Shown here: in pieces, positions 15,047 to 22,611 of the stretch
Numbering within the stretch: position 1 is the stretch's first letter
Layout of the letters: every line of letters starts with the position of its first letter
NCBI GenBank assembly: GCA_003022905.1
Contig: PXSE01000138.1
Coordinates: forward strand, 1 to 23,185
From: Halobacteriales archaeon QS_9_68_42
GTDB taxonomy: Archaea; Halobacteriota; Halobacteria; Halobacteriales; Haloarculaceae
Reading direction: 5' to 3'
Length of the DNA stretch: 23,185 bases
Translations under genes and position numbers: made by a program
The notes under the pieces: model-generated
Seen by the model: only the letters and a program-made list of their open reading frames with translations
The model's database searches: none
Told to the model about the DNA's origin: nothing

Positions 15047-17227
15047 TCAGCGCCGGACCTCGTAGATGGTGACGTCGCCTCGCTGGAAGGCCACCTCGAG
15101 GTCCGGGTGGTCGGTGACGGCGAGGTCGTAGCTGTTCCGCTCGACCGGGCCGACGTAGACGTACTCGACGCCGTAGCGGTCGAACAGCGCCGACTGCTCG
15201 TCGGTCGACCCCTCGTAGAGGGTCCGGACGTCCGAATCCCGGCGGTCCACGAGTTCGGCGTCGCGGCGCTGTCGCTGCTGAAACACCGGCCCGCCGAGCA
15301 CCGTCGGATGGCCCGTGAGGCTCGCGGGCGCCGAGGCGCCGTTCCCGTCCTCGGGTTGCCACCGGTACCCCCCGGGAGCCATCACGATGGTCTGTCGACC
15401 CGGTTGCCGGTTCAGCCACTCGATTGCGGCCGCCTCGTCCGGGTAGAGCGCGTCGGCGTAGGCCGTCCCGTCCAGCGTCGGCCCGTCGGCGCCGACCGGG
15501 TCGTTGTCGAGCTGTGCAGGCACGACGAAGCCGGCGTACAGCCCGGTCAGCAGCACGACGGCGACCGTCAGGGCGGTGCCGGTGCGCCTGAGGCGGTCCC
15601 GGCCGATGTCGACGTCCAGCGACGGCCGCCCTCGGGCCAGCACCGGCAGCAGGGCCGCGGCGGCGACCGACCAGAACAGCCAGATGTGCGCGTAATACTT
15701 GAAGATGATGTTGAACCGCTCGCCCTCAAGACTGACCAGTTCCACGAGCAGGACGAGACCGGCCCCGGCGGCGACCAGCACCAGCGGGAACCCGGTCTCC
15801 GGCCGGTCCCGGAGCAACCACCACCCGGCGACGACGAGCGGCACCGTTAGGCCGACCGCGGGCGCGCCCAGCGCGGTCGTGACCCCGATGACGGCGACGC
15901 CGCCGAGCAGCACCGCAAGCGGCGGAATCCGGTCGGTCGAAAGCCGACGGGCGACGTACGCGGCGAACACCGCGAGGAAGGCCCCGTGGACGACGAGCAG
16001 CGGCCCGAGTCGCGCCCACTGGTCCCAATAGACGACCGTCTGGTCGGGACCGCCCGCGACGACGCCGACCCAGTACGGCAGCGTCCAGGCAATCGCGCCG
16101 ACGAGGACGGCCAGCGTCCCGGCGAGGGCGACCCCGAACCGGGCCGCCTCCTCGGCGGCGGCGTCCCGCTCCTCGAAGAGCCCCTCGCCGTGGGAGTTGA
16201 GCAGCGCGGTCGGCTCCCCGGGCGCGAACGCCAGCGCCAGGAGCGTGACCGCCAGTACGGTCGGGAACGACCAGATGTTGAACAGGGCGACGAGGCCGAC
16301 GACCGGCGGCAGGGCACCGAACAGGGCCAGCCGGCGGGTCCGGGTGTCGCCGAGCCAGTAGCTGAACAGCAGGGCGACGGCCAGCAGGGTGAACGGCTGG
16401 CTCATCATGTGGGCGTGGAGGTCGCCGTTTATCCAGGCGAAAAGCGGGAACTCGGTCGCCGCCAAGCCGCTCGAGGGGTCGTCGGGCCGGATGTCCATCA
16501 CCCGGCTGGCGGCGAAGTAGCCGAACTCGCCGGTGACGTCCGTGGGCGTCCAGGAACTCGCGCCCTCGGGGACGCCCGGCGCCGACGAGACGAGGCCGTC
16601 CGGGAGCAGCCACCCCAGGACGTTCGCGGCGGTGTGGAGGTTGCCGGCGACGCCGACGAAGAACGCGCCCAGCCCGGCCGCCGCCCGCCGCGGCACGTCC
16701 TGGGCCGACCCGAGGGCGCCGGCCAGCCCGAGCGCCAGGAGCGCCGACAGCATGTGGCCGCCGTAGTGGTACTTGACGGCCTCGCCGGCGAACCACACGT
16801 CCTCGGGCGGGAGCGCGTCGGCCCGGAGCGAGGCTTGCAGTAGCCCCACGTCGAGCATCTCCTCGCCGATGTCGACCGGCAGGGGCGCGATGGCGGGGTT
16901 CGCCGCGCGGATTGCGATCATTAGCAGGAAGGCGGCGGCGAACACCGCCGACGCCTCGGCGAACTCGCGGGAATCGACGGCGTCGCTGTCGCCGAGGAGA
17001 CCGCTGGCGAGGACGAGCGCCGCCAGGCCAGCGACGAGCGCGGGCCACCCAAAGGCGAGGTGCCCGACCAGGTGGCCGACGACGGCGACCACCGCGAGGC
17101 CGACCGGGACGGCGAACGCCGCCCCCGAATCGTCGAACCGGGGGAACAGCGCCCCGACCAGCGGGAGCGCGGCCACCCCGACGACCAGGTACGTCGCCAG
17201 CCACAGCACGACGAGCCCGTACTCCAT
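15047..17227 (-). CDS. DUF2298 (YYY-type) polytopic membrane protein
   Basis: 726 residues with many transmembrane helices and a soluble C-terminal domain from about residue 600. Matches the DUF2298 family of archaea and Chloroflexi: GLLQASLRADALPPEDVWFA, KYHYGGHML, FFVGVAGNLHTAANVLGWLL, EFPLFAWINGDLHAHMMSQP and RFNIIFKYYAHIWLFWS. The family resembles lipid-linked sugar glycosyltransferases (GT-C fold), but its substrate is unknown. After HMLSALLA the protein goes almost directly to GLAGALGSAQ, whereas relatives have about 25 more residues containing an AYNLALA segment, so an in-frame loss near residue 165 (about 16730) is suspected. The start ATG 17225-17227 has a GGTTTACG box 27 bases upstream; two in-frame GTG codons directly precede it. 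It diverges from the GT2 gene. Confidence 0.88.
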   Translation of the reverse strand: MEYGLVVLWLATYLVVGVAALPLVGALFPRFDDSGAAFAVPVGLAVVAVVGHLVGHLAFGWPALVAGLAALVLASGLLGDSDAVDSREFAEASAVFAAAFLLMIAIRAANPAIAPLPVDIGEEMLDVGLLQASLRADALPPEDVWFAGEAVKYHYGGHMLSALLALGLAGALGSAQDVPRRAAAGLGAFFVGVAGNLHTAANVLGWLLPDGLVSSAPGVPEGASSWTPTDVTGEFGYFAASRVMDIRPDDPSSGLAATEFPLFAWINGDLHAHMMSQPFTLLAVALLFSYWLGDTRTRRLALFGALPPVVGLVALFNIWSFPTVLAVTLLALAFAPGEPTALLNSHGEGLFEERDAAAEEAARFGVALAGTLAVLVGAIAWTLPYWVGVVAGGPDQTVVYWDQWARLGPLLVVHGAFLAVFAAYVARRLSTDRIPPLAVLLGGVAVIGVTTALGAPAVGLTVPLVVAGWWLLRDRPETGFPLVLVAAGAGLVLLVELVSLEGERFNIIFKYYAHIWLFWSVAAAALLPVLARGRPSLDVDIGRDRLRRTGTALTVAVVLLTGLYAGFVVPAQLDNDPVGADGPTLDGTAYADALYPDEAAAIEWLNRQPGRQTIVMAPGGYRWQPEDGNGASAPASLTGHPTVLGGPVFQQRQRRDAELVDRRDSDVRTLYEGSTDEQSALFDRYGVEYVYVGPVERNSYDLAVTDHPDLEVAFQRGDVTIYEVRR

Positions 17228-17250
17228 CACCACACCCGGCGGCGCCGGCC

Positions 17251-17258
17251 CGTAAACC
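17251..17258 (-). promoter_or_regulatory. TATA box of the DUF2298 gene
   Basis: The minus strand reads GGTTTACG, centred about 27 bases before the ATG at 17227. Confidence 0.35.
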
Positions 17259-17323
17259 TCTTGCGGAGTCGACGTTTTCGGGGAATCGAACCGCTTTTGC
17301 GGACCCCGGCGCGAGGGAGTACC

Positions 17324-17980
17324 ATGACCCGCCTCGGGGTCGTTGTTCCCGCCTTCCGCCCGGACGTCGGCCGCCTGGAGTCGTACCTCCGGGACCTGGC
17401 GGCCGAACTCGACCCGGCGACGCTCCGGGTCGAACTCGACGACCCGGCCGCCGCAACGCTGGAAGCCCTCTCCGCACTCGAGATGTCCGCCCTGGAGGTC
17501 GACGCCGTCCCGTACCGTCGGGGGAAGGGCGCGGCCGTCACCGCCGGCTTCGAGGCGCTCTCGACGGACCGGCTGGCGTTCGCCGATGCCGACGGCAGCA
17601 CGCCCGCCGCCGAGGTCCGGCGCGTCGTCGACGCCCTTGATGAGGCCGGTGTGGTGGTCGGCTCCCGGCGGCACCCCGACGCCGAGGTGGTCGGCCACCG
17701 GACGTTCGCCCGACGGTTCCTCGGCGACGGCTTCGCGTGGCTAGCCCGCCGCCTGCTCGAGGCGGACCTGTACGACTACCAGTGCGGCGCGAAGGCGCTC
17801 TGGGAGGACCGCCCGGGATCGACCGTCTCACCGGTCCGGACGTCGCTGTCGATGGCGACGGCGCTCTTCGTCGCCCGCCACCGCGCGAAACGGCTCGGGA
17901 ACAGCCCGCTCCACGACGCAATCGCGCGCGGCGAGGAGCCGACGGCGCTCGTCGAACGGGGGAGCCACAGGCGCCGATGA
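17324..17980 (+). CDS. GT2 glycosyltransferase (dolichyl-phosphate mannosyltransferase-like), shortened
   Basis: Transfers a sugar from a nucleotide donor, probably to a polyprenyl phosphate. 218 residues. GT-A fold: LGVVVPAFRPDVGRLESYL (first strand), the nucleotide-binding YRRGKGAAVTAGFEAL, metal-binding FADADGS (DAD at 88-90), GSRRHPDAEV and FLGDGFAWLARRLLEADLYD. At YQCGAKALWEDRPGSTV (junction at residues 159/160, about 17800) the chain skips the segment that relatives have between CGAKAL and WEDRPGSTVSP, roughly 35-45 residues with the GFAWDVELV acceptor-site motif. The frame is kept. If real, the enzyme should be inactive or altered. The 3' end overlaps the GtrA-like gene by four bases (ATGA), so they form an operon. 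Confidence 0.88.
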   Translation: MTRLGVVVPAFRPDVGRLESYLRDLAAELDPATLRVELDDPAAATLEALSALEMSALEVDAVPYRRGKGAAVTAGFEALSTDRLAFADADGSTPAAEVRRVVDALDEAGVVVGSRRHPDAEVVGHRTFARRFLGDGFAWLARRLLEADLYDYQCGAKALWEDRPGSTVSPVRTSLSMATALFVARHRAKRLGNSPLHDAIARGEEPTALVERGSHRRR

Positions 17981-18519
17981 CGACGGCCGACCCCGACGAG
18001 ACGGCCATTGACGCCGACGAGGAGGCCGGCGGCGGCGAGTACGGCCCCCTGGCGGCGCTCCAGGACCGGCTTCGGGCGCTGGCGACCGCCGAGCGCGTCG
18101 GCCAGTTCGTCTCTGTCGGCGTCGCCGGCGCCACCCTCGAGACGGTCATCGTCGCACTGCTGACCAGCGGCGTGCTTGCGACGACGGCGCCGCCGCTCGC
18201 GGCGAAAGCCGTCGGCGCCGAGGCCTCGATCACCCTGATGTTCCTGCTCAACGACCGCTGGACGTTCGCCGACGAGGGCGAGGGCGGCATCGTGTCGCTT
18301 CTGGGCCGGTACGGCAAGTCGCACCTCGTCCGCCTCGGCGGCCTCTCGGTGGCGTTCGCGGCGCTTTTCGTCCTCACGTCGCTGACGGACGTCCGGCTTC
18401 TCGTCGCCGGCGCCGACCTCTGGCCCACGGTCGCCAACGGCATCGCCATCGGCGTCGGCATGGCGCTCAACTACGTCGCCGAGAGCCTCCTCACCTGGCG
18501 GGTCCACGACGCGCGGTAG
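17977..18519 (+). CDS. GtrA-family membrane protein
   Basis: 180 residues. After an acidic 45-residue leader there are four hydrophobic helices: VGQFVSVGVAGATLETVIVALL, AAKAVGAEASITLMFLLN, VRLGGLSVAFAALFVLTSL and VANGIAIGVGMALNYVAESL, with the loop LNDRWTFAD and the ending LLTWRVHDAR typical of GtrA. GtrA proteins are thought to flip or hand over polyprenyl-phosphate sugars. It overlaps the upstream GT2 gene by ATGA, so the pair probably makes and moves a polyprenyl-phosphate sugar, feeding glycosylation outside the membrane (inference). Appears complete, unlike its GT2 partner. Confidence 0.9.
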   Translation: MTTADPDETAIDADEEAGGGEYGPLAALQDRLRALATAERVGQFVSVGVAGATLETVIVALLTSGVLATTAPPLAAKAVGAEASITLMFLLNDRWTFADEGEGGIVSLLGRYGKSHLVRLGGLSVAFAALFVLTSLTDVRLLVAGADLWPTVANGIAIGVGMALNYVAESLLTWRVHDAR

Positions 18520-18547
18520 GATTCCACGGACGGCACCCATATCACAA

Positions 18548-18557
18548 CCCTTAATGG
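18548..18557 (+). promoter_or_regulatory. TATA box of the initiator tRNA
   Basis: CCCTTAATGG is centred 27 bases before the mature tRNA 5' end, matching an archaeal tRNA promoter. Confidence 0.5.
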
Positions 18558-18579
18558 GCACAGCGGAGTAGCATCTGGT

Positions 18580-18654
18580 AGCGGGATGGGATAGCCAGGA
18601 GATTCCGCCGGGCTCATAACCCGGAGACCGGACGTTCAAATCGTCCTCCCGCTA
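18580..18654 (+). tRNA. Initiator tRNA-Met (CAT)
   Basis: Complete cloverleaf of 75 bases. Acceptor stem AGCGGGA/TCCCGCT with discriminator A at 18654. The anticodon arm CCGGG-CTCATAA-CCCGG puts CAT at 18615-18617, and the T arm is GGACG-TTCAAAT-CGTCC. The A1-U72 pair and three consecutive G-C pairs next to the anticodon loop are marks of an archaeal initiator, not an elongator or Ile-CAT tRNA. CCA is not encoded (ACTCC follows). No intron. Confidence 0.95.
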
Positions 18655-18669
18655 CTCCCCTTCGATTCG

Positions 18670-18939
18670 TCACTCCTTGCTGCTCACCACCTCCAGATCG
18701 CCGTCCGTTCGCCGGACGTACAGCAGGACATCGGCCGTCCCCGACTCGTCGACGTCGTTTAGCTCCGGCGCACACCCTATCATCCCGACCTCGTTGAACC
18801 CGCAGGCGTCACAGACGGCGTCCTCGCCTCGCGGCTCGTAGCCGCTCTCTCGCTCGACTGCCGGAAGGTAGCCCGTGTCGGCGACCTTCTCGCCGCAGAC
18901 CGAACACGTCGGGGTCGCCGGCGTTGACGTGAGTTCCAT
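18670..18939 (-). CDS. Small zinc-binding protein with two CxxC pairs
   Basis: 89 residues. TCSVCGEKVADTGYLPAVER, then AVCDACGFNEVGMIGCAPEL: the two CxxC pairs about 31 residues apart form a probable zinc ribbon. The C-terminal half (ADVLLYVRRTDGDLEVVSS) is a beta-rich strand pair, and an extra Cys (IGCAP) is near the second pair. Cytoplasmic; no function recognised. The ATG at 18937-18939 is preceded by a CTATTTTTG box about 26 bases upstream, so leaderless. The gene is convergent with the initiator tRNA, 15 bases from its 3' end. Confidence 0.78.
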   Translation of the reverse strand: MELTSTPATPTCSVCGEKVADTGYLPAVERESGYEPRGEDAVCDACGFNEVGMIGCAPELNDVDESGTADVLLYVRRTDGDLEVVSSKE

Positions 18940-18960
18940 GTCCGTCCTTTGGCGGGACGG

Positions 18961-18970
18961 CAAAAATAGC
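18961..18970 (-). promoter_or_regulatory. TATA box of the zinc-ribbon gene
   Basis: The minus strand reads GCTATTTTTG, centred 26 bases before the ATG at 18939. Confidence 0.5.
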
Positions 18971-19055
18971 TCTCGGCCGGTGGTCGGGGGCCGGCCTCGC
19001 TCGGCCTGCCCGGAAGGGCAACCTTCTCGGTGGCGCCGCGAGGACGGCCACACAT

Positions 19056-20180
19056 ATGCGACACAGCACACCGGCCGCGACGGTGGGCGTCGTCGGCGGG
19101 GGCCAGCTCGGCCGCATGCTCGGGGAGGCGGCGGGGCCGCTCGGCGTCGAGGTAATCGTCTCGGACCCGACGCCGGACTGCCCGGCGGCGCCGGTCGTCC
19201 GCGACCAGGTCGTCGGCGGCTTCGATGACCGGGCGGCGGTCCGCCAACTCGCCGAGCGGGCGGACGTCCTCACCTTCGAGATAGAGCTGGCCGACCCCGA
19301 CGAGATGGCGGCGGTGAGCGAGGCGACGGGCACGCCGGTCCACCCCGACCCCGACACGCTCCGGACCATCCAGGACAAGCTTGTCCAGAACCGGGCACTG
19401 GCCGACGCCGGGATTCCGGTTCCGGCGTTCCGCGGCGTCGACACCGCCGCGGAACTCCGGGTCGCCGGCGAGGAACTCGGCTGGCCGCTGATGCTCAAGG
19501 CTCGGGAGGGCGGCTACGACGGCCGAGGCAACTTCCCCGTCGAGGGCCCCGACAACGCCGAGGACGCCATCGCCGAGGCCGGCCCGGCGCTGGCCGAGGA
19601 ACTGGTCGACTTCGAGCGGGAACTCGCCGTCATCGGCGTCAAGGGTAATGACGAGGTGCGAGCGTTCCCGGTCACCGAGACGGTCCACGAGGAAGAGATT
19701 CTGCGGGAACTGGTGACGCCGGCTCGGACCGACCCGGCGGTCCGCGAGCGCGCACGGGAGGTGGCCTTCGACGTGCTGGAGACCCTGGACGGCCGCGGCG
19801 TCTACGGCATCGAACTGTTCGAACTGGCGGACGGCGGAATCCTGGTCAACGAGATTGCCCCGCGGCCGCACAACTCCGGGCACTGGACCATCGAGGGCGC
19901 CCGCTCCTCGCAGTTCGAACAGCACGTCCGGGCGGTGCTCGGGTGGCCGCTCGGGTCGGCCGAGCGGCGGTCGTCTGCGGTGACGACGAACCTCCTCGGG
20001 GACGTCGAGAAGCCGGAACCCGTGGAGCTGTCGGGCGTCGAGGCCGTCCTCGAGGAGCCGTCGGCGTCGCTGCACTGGTACGGCAAGCGCGAGGTCCGGC
20101 CGCTCCGGAAGATGGGCCACGTCACGCTGACGGACGCCGACGCCGACGCGGCGACGCTGACCACCAGCACGTACGCGTAG
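19056..20180 (+). CDS. purK: N5-carboxyaminoimidazole ribonucleotide synthase, 3' end replaced
   Basis: ATP-grasp enzyme that carboxylates AIR with bicarbonate in purine synthesis; PurE acts next. 374 residues. N-terminal VGVVGGGQLGRMLGEAAGPL (nucleotide fold), then RTIQDKLVQNRALADAGIPV and KAREGGYDGRGNF (ATP-grasp), VYGIELFELADGGILVNEIA and PRPHNSGHWTIEGA (metal and substrate site). The conserved C-terminal RKMGHVTLTD is present, but the last residues (about DAATLTTSTYA) are antisense to the CPBP gene's codons for NNLYAYVLVV. Relatives run some 20 residues further after MGHVT. The true 3' end therefore seems lost at about 20150-20165, although all catalytic parts remain. ATG 19056 gives the usual start. 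Confidence 0.92.
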   Translation: MRHSTPAATVGVVGGGQLGRMLGEAAGPLGVEVIVSDPTPDCPAAPVVRDQVVGGFDDRAAVRQLAERADVLTFEIELADPDEMAAVSEATGTPVHPDPDTLRTIQDKLVQNRALADAGIPVPAFRGVDTAAELRVAGEELGWPLMLKAREGGYDGRGNFPVEGPDNAEDAIAEAGPALAEELVDFERELAVIGVKGNDEVRAFPVTETVHEEEILRELVTPARTDPAVRERAREVAFDVLETLDGRGVYGIELFELADGGILVNEIAPRPHNSGHWTIEGARSSQFEQHVRAVLGWPLGSAERRSSAVTTNLLGDVEKPEPVELSGVEAVLEEPSASLHWYGKREVRPLRKMGHVTLTDADADAATLTTSTYA

Positions 20181-20860
20181 AGGTTGTTGAGCGCGTGTAG
20201 CAGCCACGCGCTCGTCAGGTCGTCGAAGTATAGCCGCAGCGCCGTCGGGAGGATGCCCCACACCGTGGTGTAGACGACGCCGGTGGGACCGAGGCTGACG
20301 ATGTGCATTGCGCCGAACAGCACCACGACGACGGCGCCGGCGGCGACGGGGTGGAGGCCGCGGGCGAGCAGCGCCCCGAGCAGGTACCCCCGGAACAGGG
20401 CCTCCTCGACCAGCGGCGCGAGGACGACGCTGCCGACGACGATTATCGCCACGGTGGTCGGGTCCGAGAGCGCGTAGTCGAACCCTTCCATCGGCGGGAG
20501 GCCGACGGCCTCGGCGGCCGCGGTGACGACCGGGAACAGCAGAACCCCGGCGACGAGCGCCGCCAGCGTCGCCGCCACCTCGCGAGCGCTCGGGCGGTCG
20601 AACGCGAAGACGGCCCGCCGACCGGACTCCGAGAGCCGGAGACAGAGCCCCGCGCCGACGACCGCCAGGGCAGCGCCGTAGACCAGCGAGGCGTCGGCCG
20701 ACGTGTACGCCCGGCCGCCCCCGGTGGTGACGGCGTGGACGGCGAAGGCCAGCGACGTGAGGGCGATGGGTAGGTACGCGAAGGCCGTACTTTCCGCAAC
20801 ACGGCCCCGGAGCGGTGCGAGCGACTCGGCGGACGGGAACTGTGGCTGGAGGGTGGCCAT
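19802..20860 (-). CDS. CPBP-family (CAAX protease-like) membrane protein, stop codon lost
   Basis: Intramembrane metalloprotease-like protein with about eight helices. Motifs: APLVEEALFRGYLLGALLAR (EExxxR), VLFGAMHIVSLGPTG (second His motif) and WLLHALNNLYAYV (HxxNN). The ATG is at 20858-20860. Real protein text covers 20160-20860 only (about 234 residues); beyond YAYVLVV the frame has no stop and runs 360 bases antisense through purK (SVAASASASV and on) to 19802. Convergent genes do not normally overlap like this, so a deletion at about 20160 that removed both 3' ends is the simplest reading. Role of such CPBP proteins in haloarchaea is unknown. If translated as is, it carries a long nonsense tail. 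Confidence 0.75.
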   Translation of the reverse strand: MATLQPQFPSAESLAPLRGRVAESTAFAYLPIALTSLAFAVHAVTTGGGRAYTSADASLVYGAALAVVGAGLCLRLSESGRRAVFAFDRPSAREVAATLAALVAGVLLFPVVTAAAEAVGLPPMEGFDYALSDPTTVAIIVVGSVVLAPLVEEALFRGYLLGALLARGLHPVAAGAVVVVLFGAMHIVSLGPTGVVYTTVWGILPTALRLYFDDLTSAWLLHALNNLYAYVLVVSVAASASASVSVTWPIFRSGRTSRLPYQCSDADGSSRTASTPDSSTGSGFSTSPRRFVVTADDRRSADPSGHPSTARTCCSNCEERAPSMVQCPELCGRGAISLTRIPPSASSNSSMP

Positions 20861-20910
20861 TCGGCGGGGCAACGGCGGCCTCCGGGTTCAACCCTCCGGA
20901 ATCCGGTGGA

Positions 20911-21354
20911 CTACTCGACCGTCAGCCGGCCCATCGTGGTCTGCTCCGTCTCGCCGTCGCTGGCGTGGACTCGAAAGTCATACCCGCCGAGCGGTGCGTC
21001 CGCCGCGGCCCGGACTGGGAGGCGGACGGAGACGCGCCGGGCGGTCTCCCACCGCCAGACGGGCGGCTCGACATCCCAGACTATCTTCGGGTCGGGGTCG
21101 AGGTCGGCCTCGCCGAACAGGAATTCGACGGGCGCCGTCCCGCCGGGGTCGGCGGCGCTCGGCCGGTCGGCCACGCGGAGGTGGAGCGTCGCCGCGGCCT
21201 CGATGGGAACCGGGGCGGTTTCCCCGCGTTCGACGGTCGTGTCGCCGACCGAGAGTCCGCTCTCCGGTCGGTATCCGGCCGAGCAGCCGGCGAGGGCGAC
21301 GCCGACGAGGCCGGTGCTCCCGGCGAGCGTCGAGAGGTACGAGCGGCGTTTCAC
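20911..21354 (-). CDS. Secreted lipoprotein, unknown function
   Basis: 147 residues. The N-terminus KRRSYLSTLAGSTGLVGVAL has the basic residues and hydrophobic core of a signal peptide, followed by the lipobox LAGC with the anchor cysteine at residue 24. The rest is beta-rich and acidic (VERGETAPVPIEAAATLHLR, then VRLPVRAAADAPLGGYDFRV), resembling a small immunoglobulin-like extracellular domain. Start GTG 21352-21354; a GACATATACC box lies 28 bases upstream, fitting leaderless initiation. No enzymatic motif. The lipoprotein call is good; the function is not known. Divergent from purE. Confidence 0.8.
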   Translation of the reverse strand: MKRRSYLSTLAGSTGLVGVALAGCSAGYRPESGLSVGDTTVERGETAPVPIEAAATLHLRVADRPSAADPGGTAPVEFLFGEADLDPDPKIVWDVEPPVWRWETARRVSVRLPVRAAADAPLGGYDFRVHASDGETEQTTMGRLTVE

Positions 21355-21377
21355 GCCCTCAGCATTCGACAGGAGTC

Positions 21378-21387
21378 GGTATATGTC
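21378..21387 (-). promoter_or_regulatory. TATA box of the lipoprotein gene
   Basis: The minus strand reads GACATATACC, centred 28 bases before the GTG at 21354. Confidence 0.5.
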
Positions 21388-21457
21388 TTCGGTCAGGGAG
21401 TGGCCCGCGCCGCCCGGGACCGCAACGCCAAAGCGCCGGCCGCCCCGGGACCCGCAC

Positions 21458-22081
21458 ATGACGCGCTCACAGGAGGTCCAGAACCTCATTGACATGCTGG
21501 AGGCCGAGGCGGCGACCGACCGCGACCCGGAGGCGACGCCGGAGGTCGGTATCATCATGGGGTCGGACTCGGACCTCGAGGCGATGTACGGCGCCTACGA
21601 GGCGCTGACCGAACTCGGGTTCGAGGAGGTGACCGACTACGACGACCCGCCGGAGGCCCGGTTCACGTTCGAGACCTACGTCGTCTCGGCCCACCGGACG
21701 CCCGAGTTGATGTACGCCTACGGCGAGACAGCCCGCGAGCGCGGCCTCAACGTCATCATTGCCGGCGCGGGCGGGAAGTCCGCCGACCTGCCGAACATGA
21801 CCGCCTCCATCGCGTACCCGCTGCCGGTCGTCGGGGTGCCGGTCCAGGAGAAGTCCGTCGACTCCGTCGTGGGGATGCCGACGGGTGCACCCATCGTCGC
21901 CGTCGACGCCGGCAAGTCGTTCAACGCGGCGCTGTCGACCGTCCAGATCCTCTCGCGGGCCCACCCGGAACTGGCGGACCGACTTGAGGCGTACCACGAC
22001 GACCTGCAGGACGGCGTCGGCGAGGTCTCGGCACAGCTTCACGGGTCCGGCACCGAGCGGTTCAGAGCCGACCGGGAATGA
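21458..22081 (+). CDS. purE: N5-carboxyaminoimidazole ribonucleotide mutase
   Basis: Moves the carboxyl group of N5-CAIR to C4, the step after PurK. 207 residues, full length for haloarchaea, which carry an N-terminal extension of about 28 residues (MTRSQEVQNLIDMLEAEAAT). The conserved core has IIMGSDSDLEAM (phosphate loop), YVVSAHRTPELMYAYGET (catalytic His), NVIIAGAGGKSADLPNMTAS, PVVGVPVQEKSVDSVVGMPT and the helical C-terminus. All active-site motifs are present. In many haloarchaea purK and purE are adjacent, as I recall; here a CPBP gene and a lipoprotein gene on the other strand lie between them. No clear promoter is visible upstream. Confidence 0.96.
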   Translation: MTRSQEVQNLIDMLEAEAATDRDPEATPEVGIIMGSDSDLEAMYGAYEALTELGFEEVTDYDDPPEARFTFETYVVSAHRTPELMYAYGETARERGLNVIIAGAGGKSADLPNMTASIAYPLPVVGVPVQEKSVDSVVGMPTGAPIVAVDAGKSFNAALSTVQILSRAHPELADRLEAYHDDLQDGVGEVSAQLHGSGTERFRADRE

Positions 22082-22084
22082 GGG

Positions 22085-22330
22085 CGGTCACGTCTTCCCG
22101 TAACAGTAGTTGGTAATACGACTTCTTTATTTAGTGTACCGATGAAACCCCCCCGTGCGTTGAGACGCGTATTGACCGGGTGAGCTCCTGGCAACCTCTT
22201 TATGTGTTCTTCGTAGCGTGCTGAATACAGCGCGCGAGTCTTGCACGACGATCGGCCTGATTGAGACTATGGGTAGCGGTCAATGTAAGTAGGCCATTGG
22301 ATGTATCAACTGATATAAATTGCAAAAAAG
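22085..22330. other. Non-coding left part of an AT-rich island
   Basis: After purE the base composition drops sharply. I see no gene in this stretch: stops occur in all frames and the text lacks the GC-rich codon pattern of the rest of the window. A run of seven C lies in AAACCCCCCCG (about 22145), and GCGT/ACGC can form a small hairpin near 22157. An RNA gene cannot be excluded. Confidence 0.35.
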
Positions 22331-22338
22331 ATATACTA
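22330..22338 (+). promoter_or_regulatory. TATA box for the 22360 gene
   Basis: GATATACTA is centred 27 bases before the ATG at 22360. Confidence 0.5.
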
Positions 22339-22359
22339 TGTTACTGTTATTCAGCATGT

Positions 22360-22611
22360 ATGTCGGATAACCAACGGGCGGTTGATTCCTCCGATAGCAT
22401 TAGTTCGCGGTCAATCGCACCACTGTTGCTCGTAATCGGACTCCTATCAATTATATTCGTAACCGTTATGATAACACCGGCTGAAATAATCGTCACGACG
22501 ATAATCCTCTCTTTCCTCCTCGTAATCGTGTATTTGTTGTGGAGTTTGTCACGGTCTGTAAAGAAACTGAACCGGAGGTTCGAACGTATTGAAAATGAAT
22601 TAAATGACTAA
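22360..22611 (+). CDS. Small two-helix membrane protein in the AT-rich island
   Basis: 83 residues starting MSDNQRAVDSSDSISSRSIA, then two hydrophobic helices (PLLLVIGLLSIIFVTVMI and EIIVTTIILSFLLVIVYLLW), then a basic amphipathic tail SVKKLNRRFERIENELND that could form a short coiled coil. Codons use A/T in the third position freely, unlike every other gene here, so recent acquisition or a different origin is likely. A TATA box sits at leaderless distance, and the acidic-to-basic layout is plausible for haloviral or accessory membrane proteins. No family recognised. Confidence 0.62.
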   Translation: MSDNQRAVDSSDSISSRSIAPLLLVIGLLSIIFVTVMITPAEIIVTTIILSFLLVIVYLLWSLSRSVKKLNRRFERIENELND

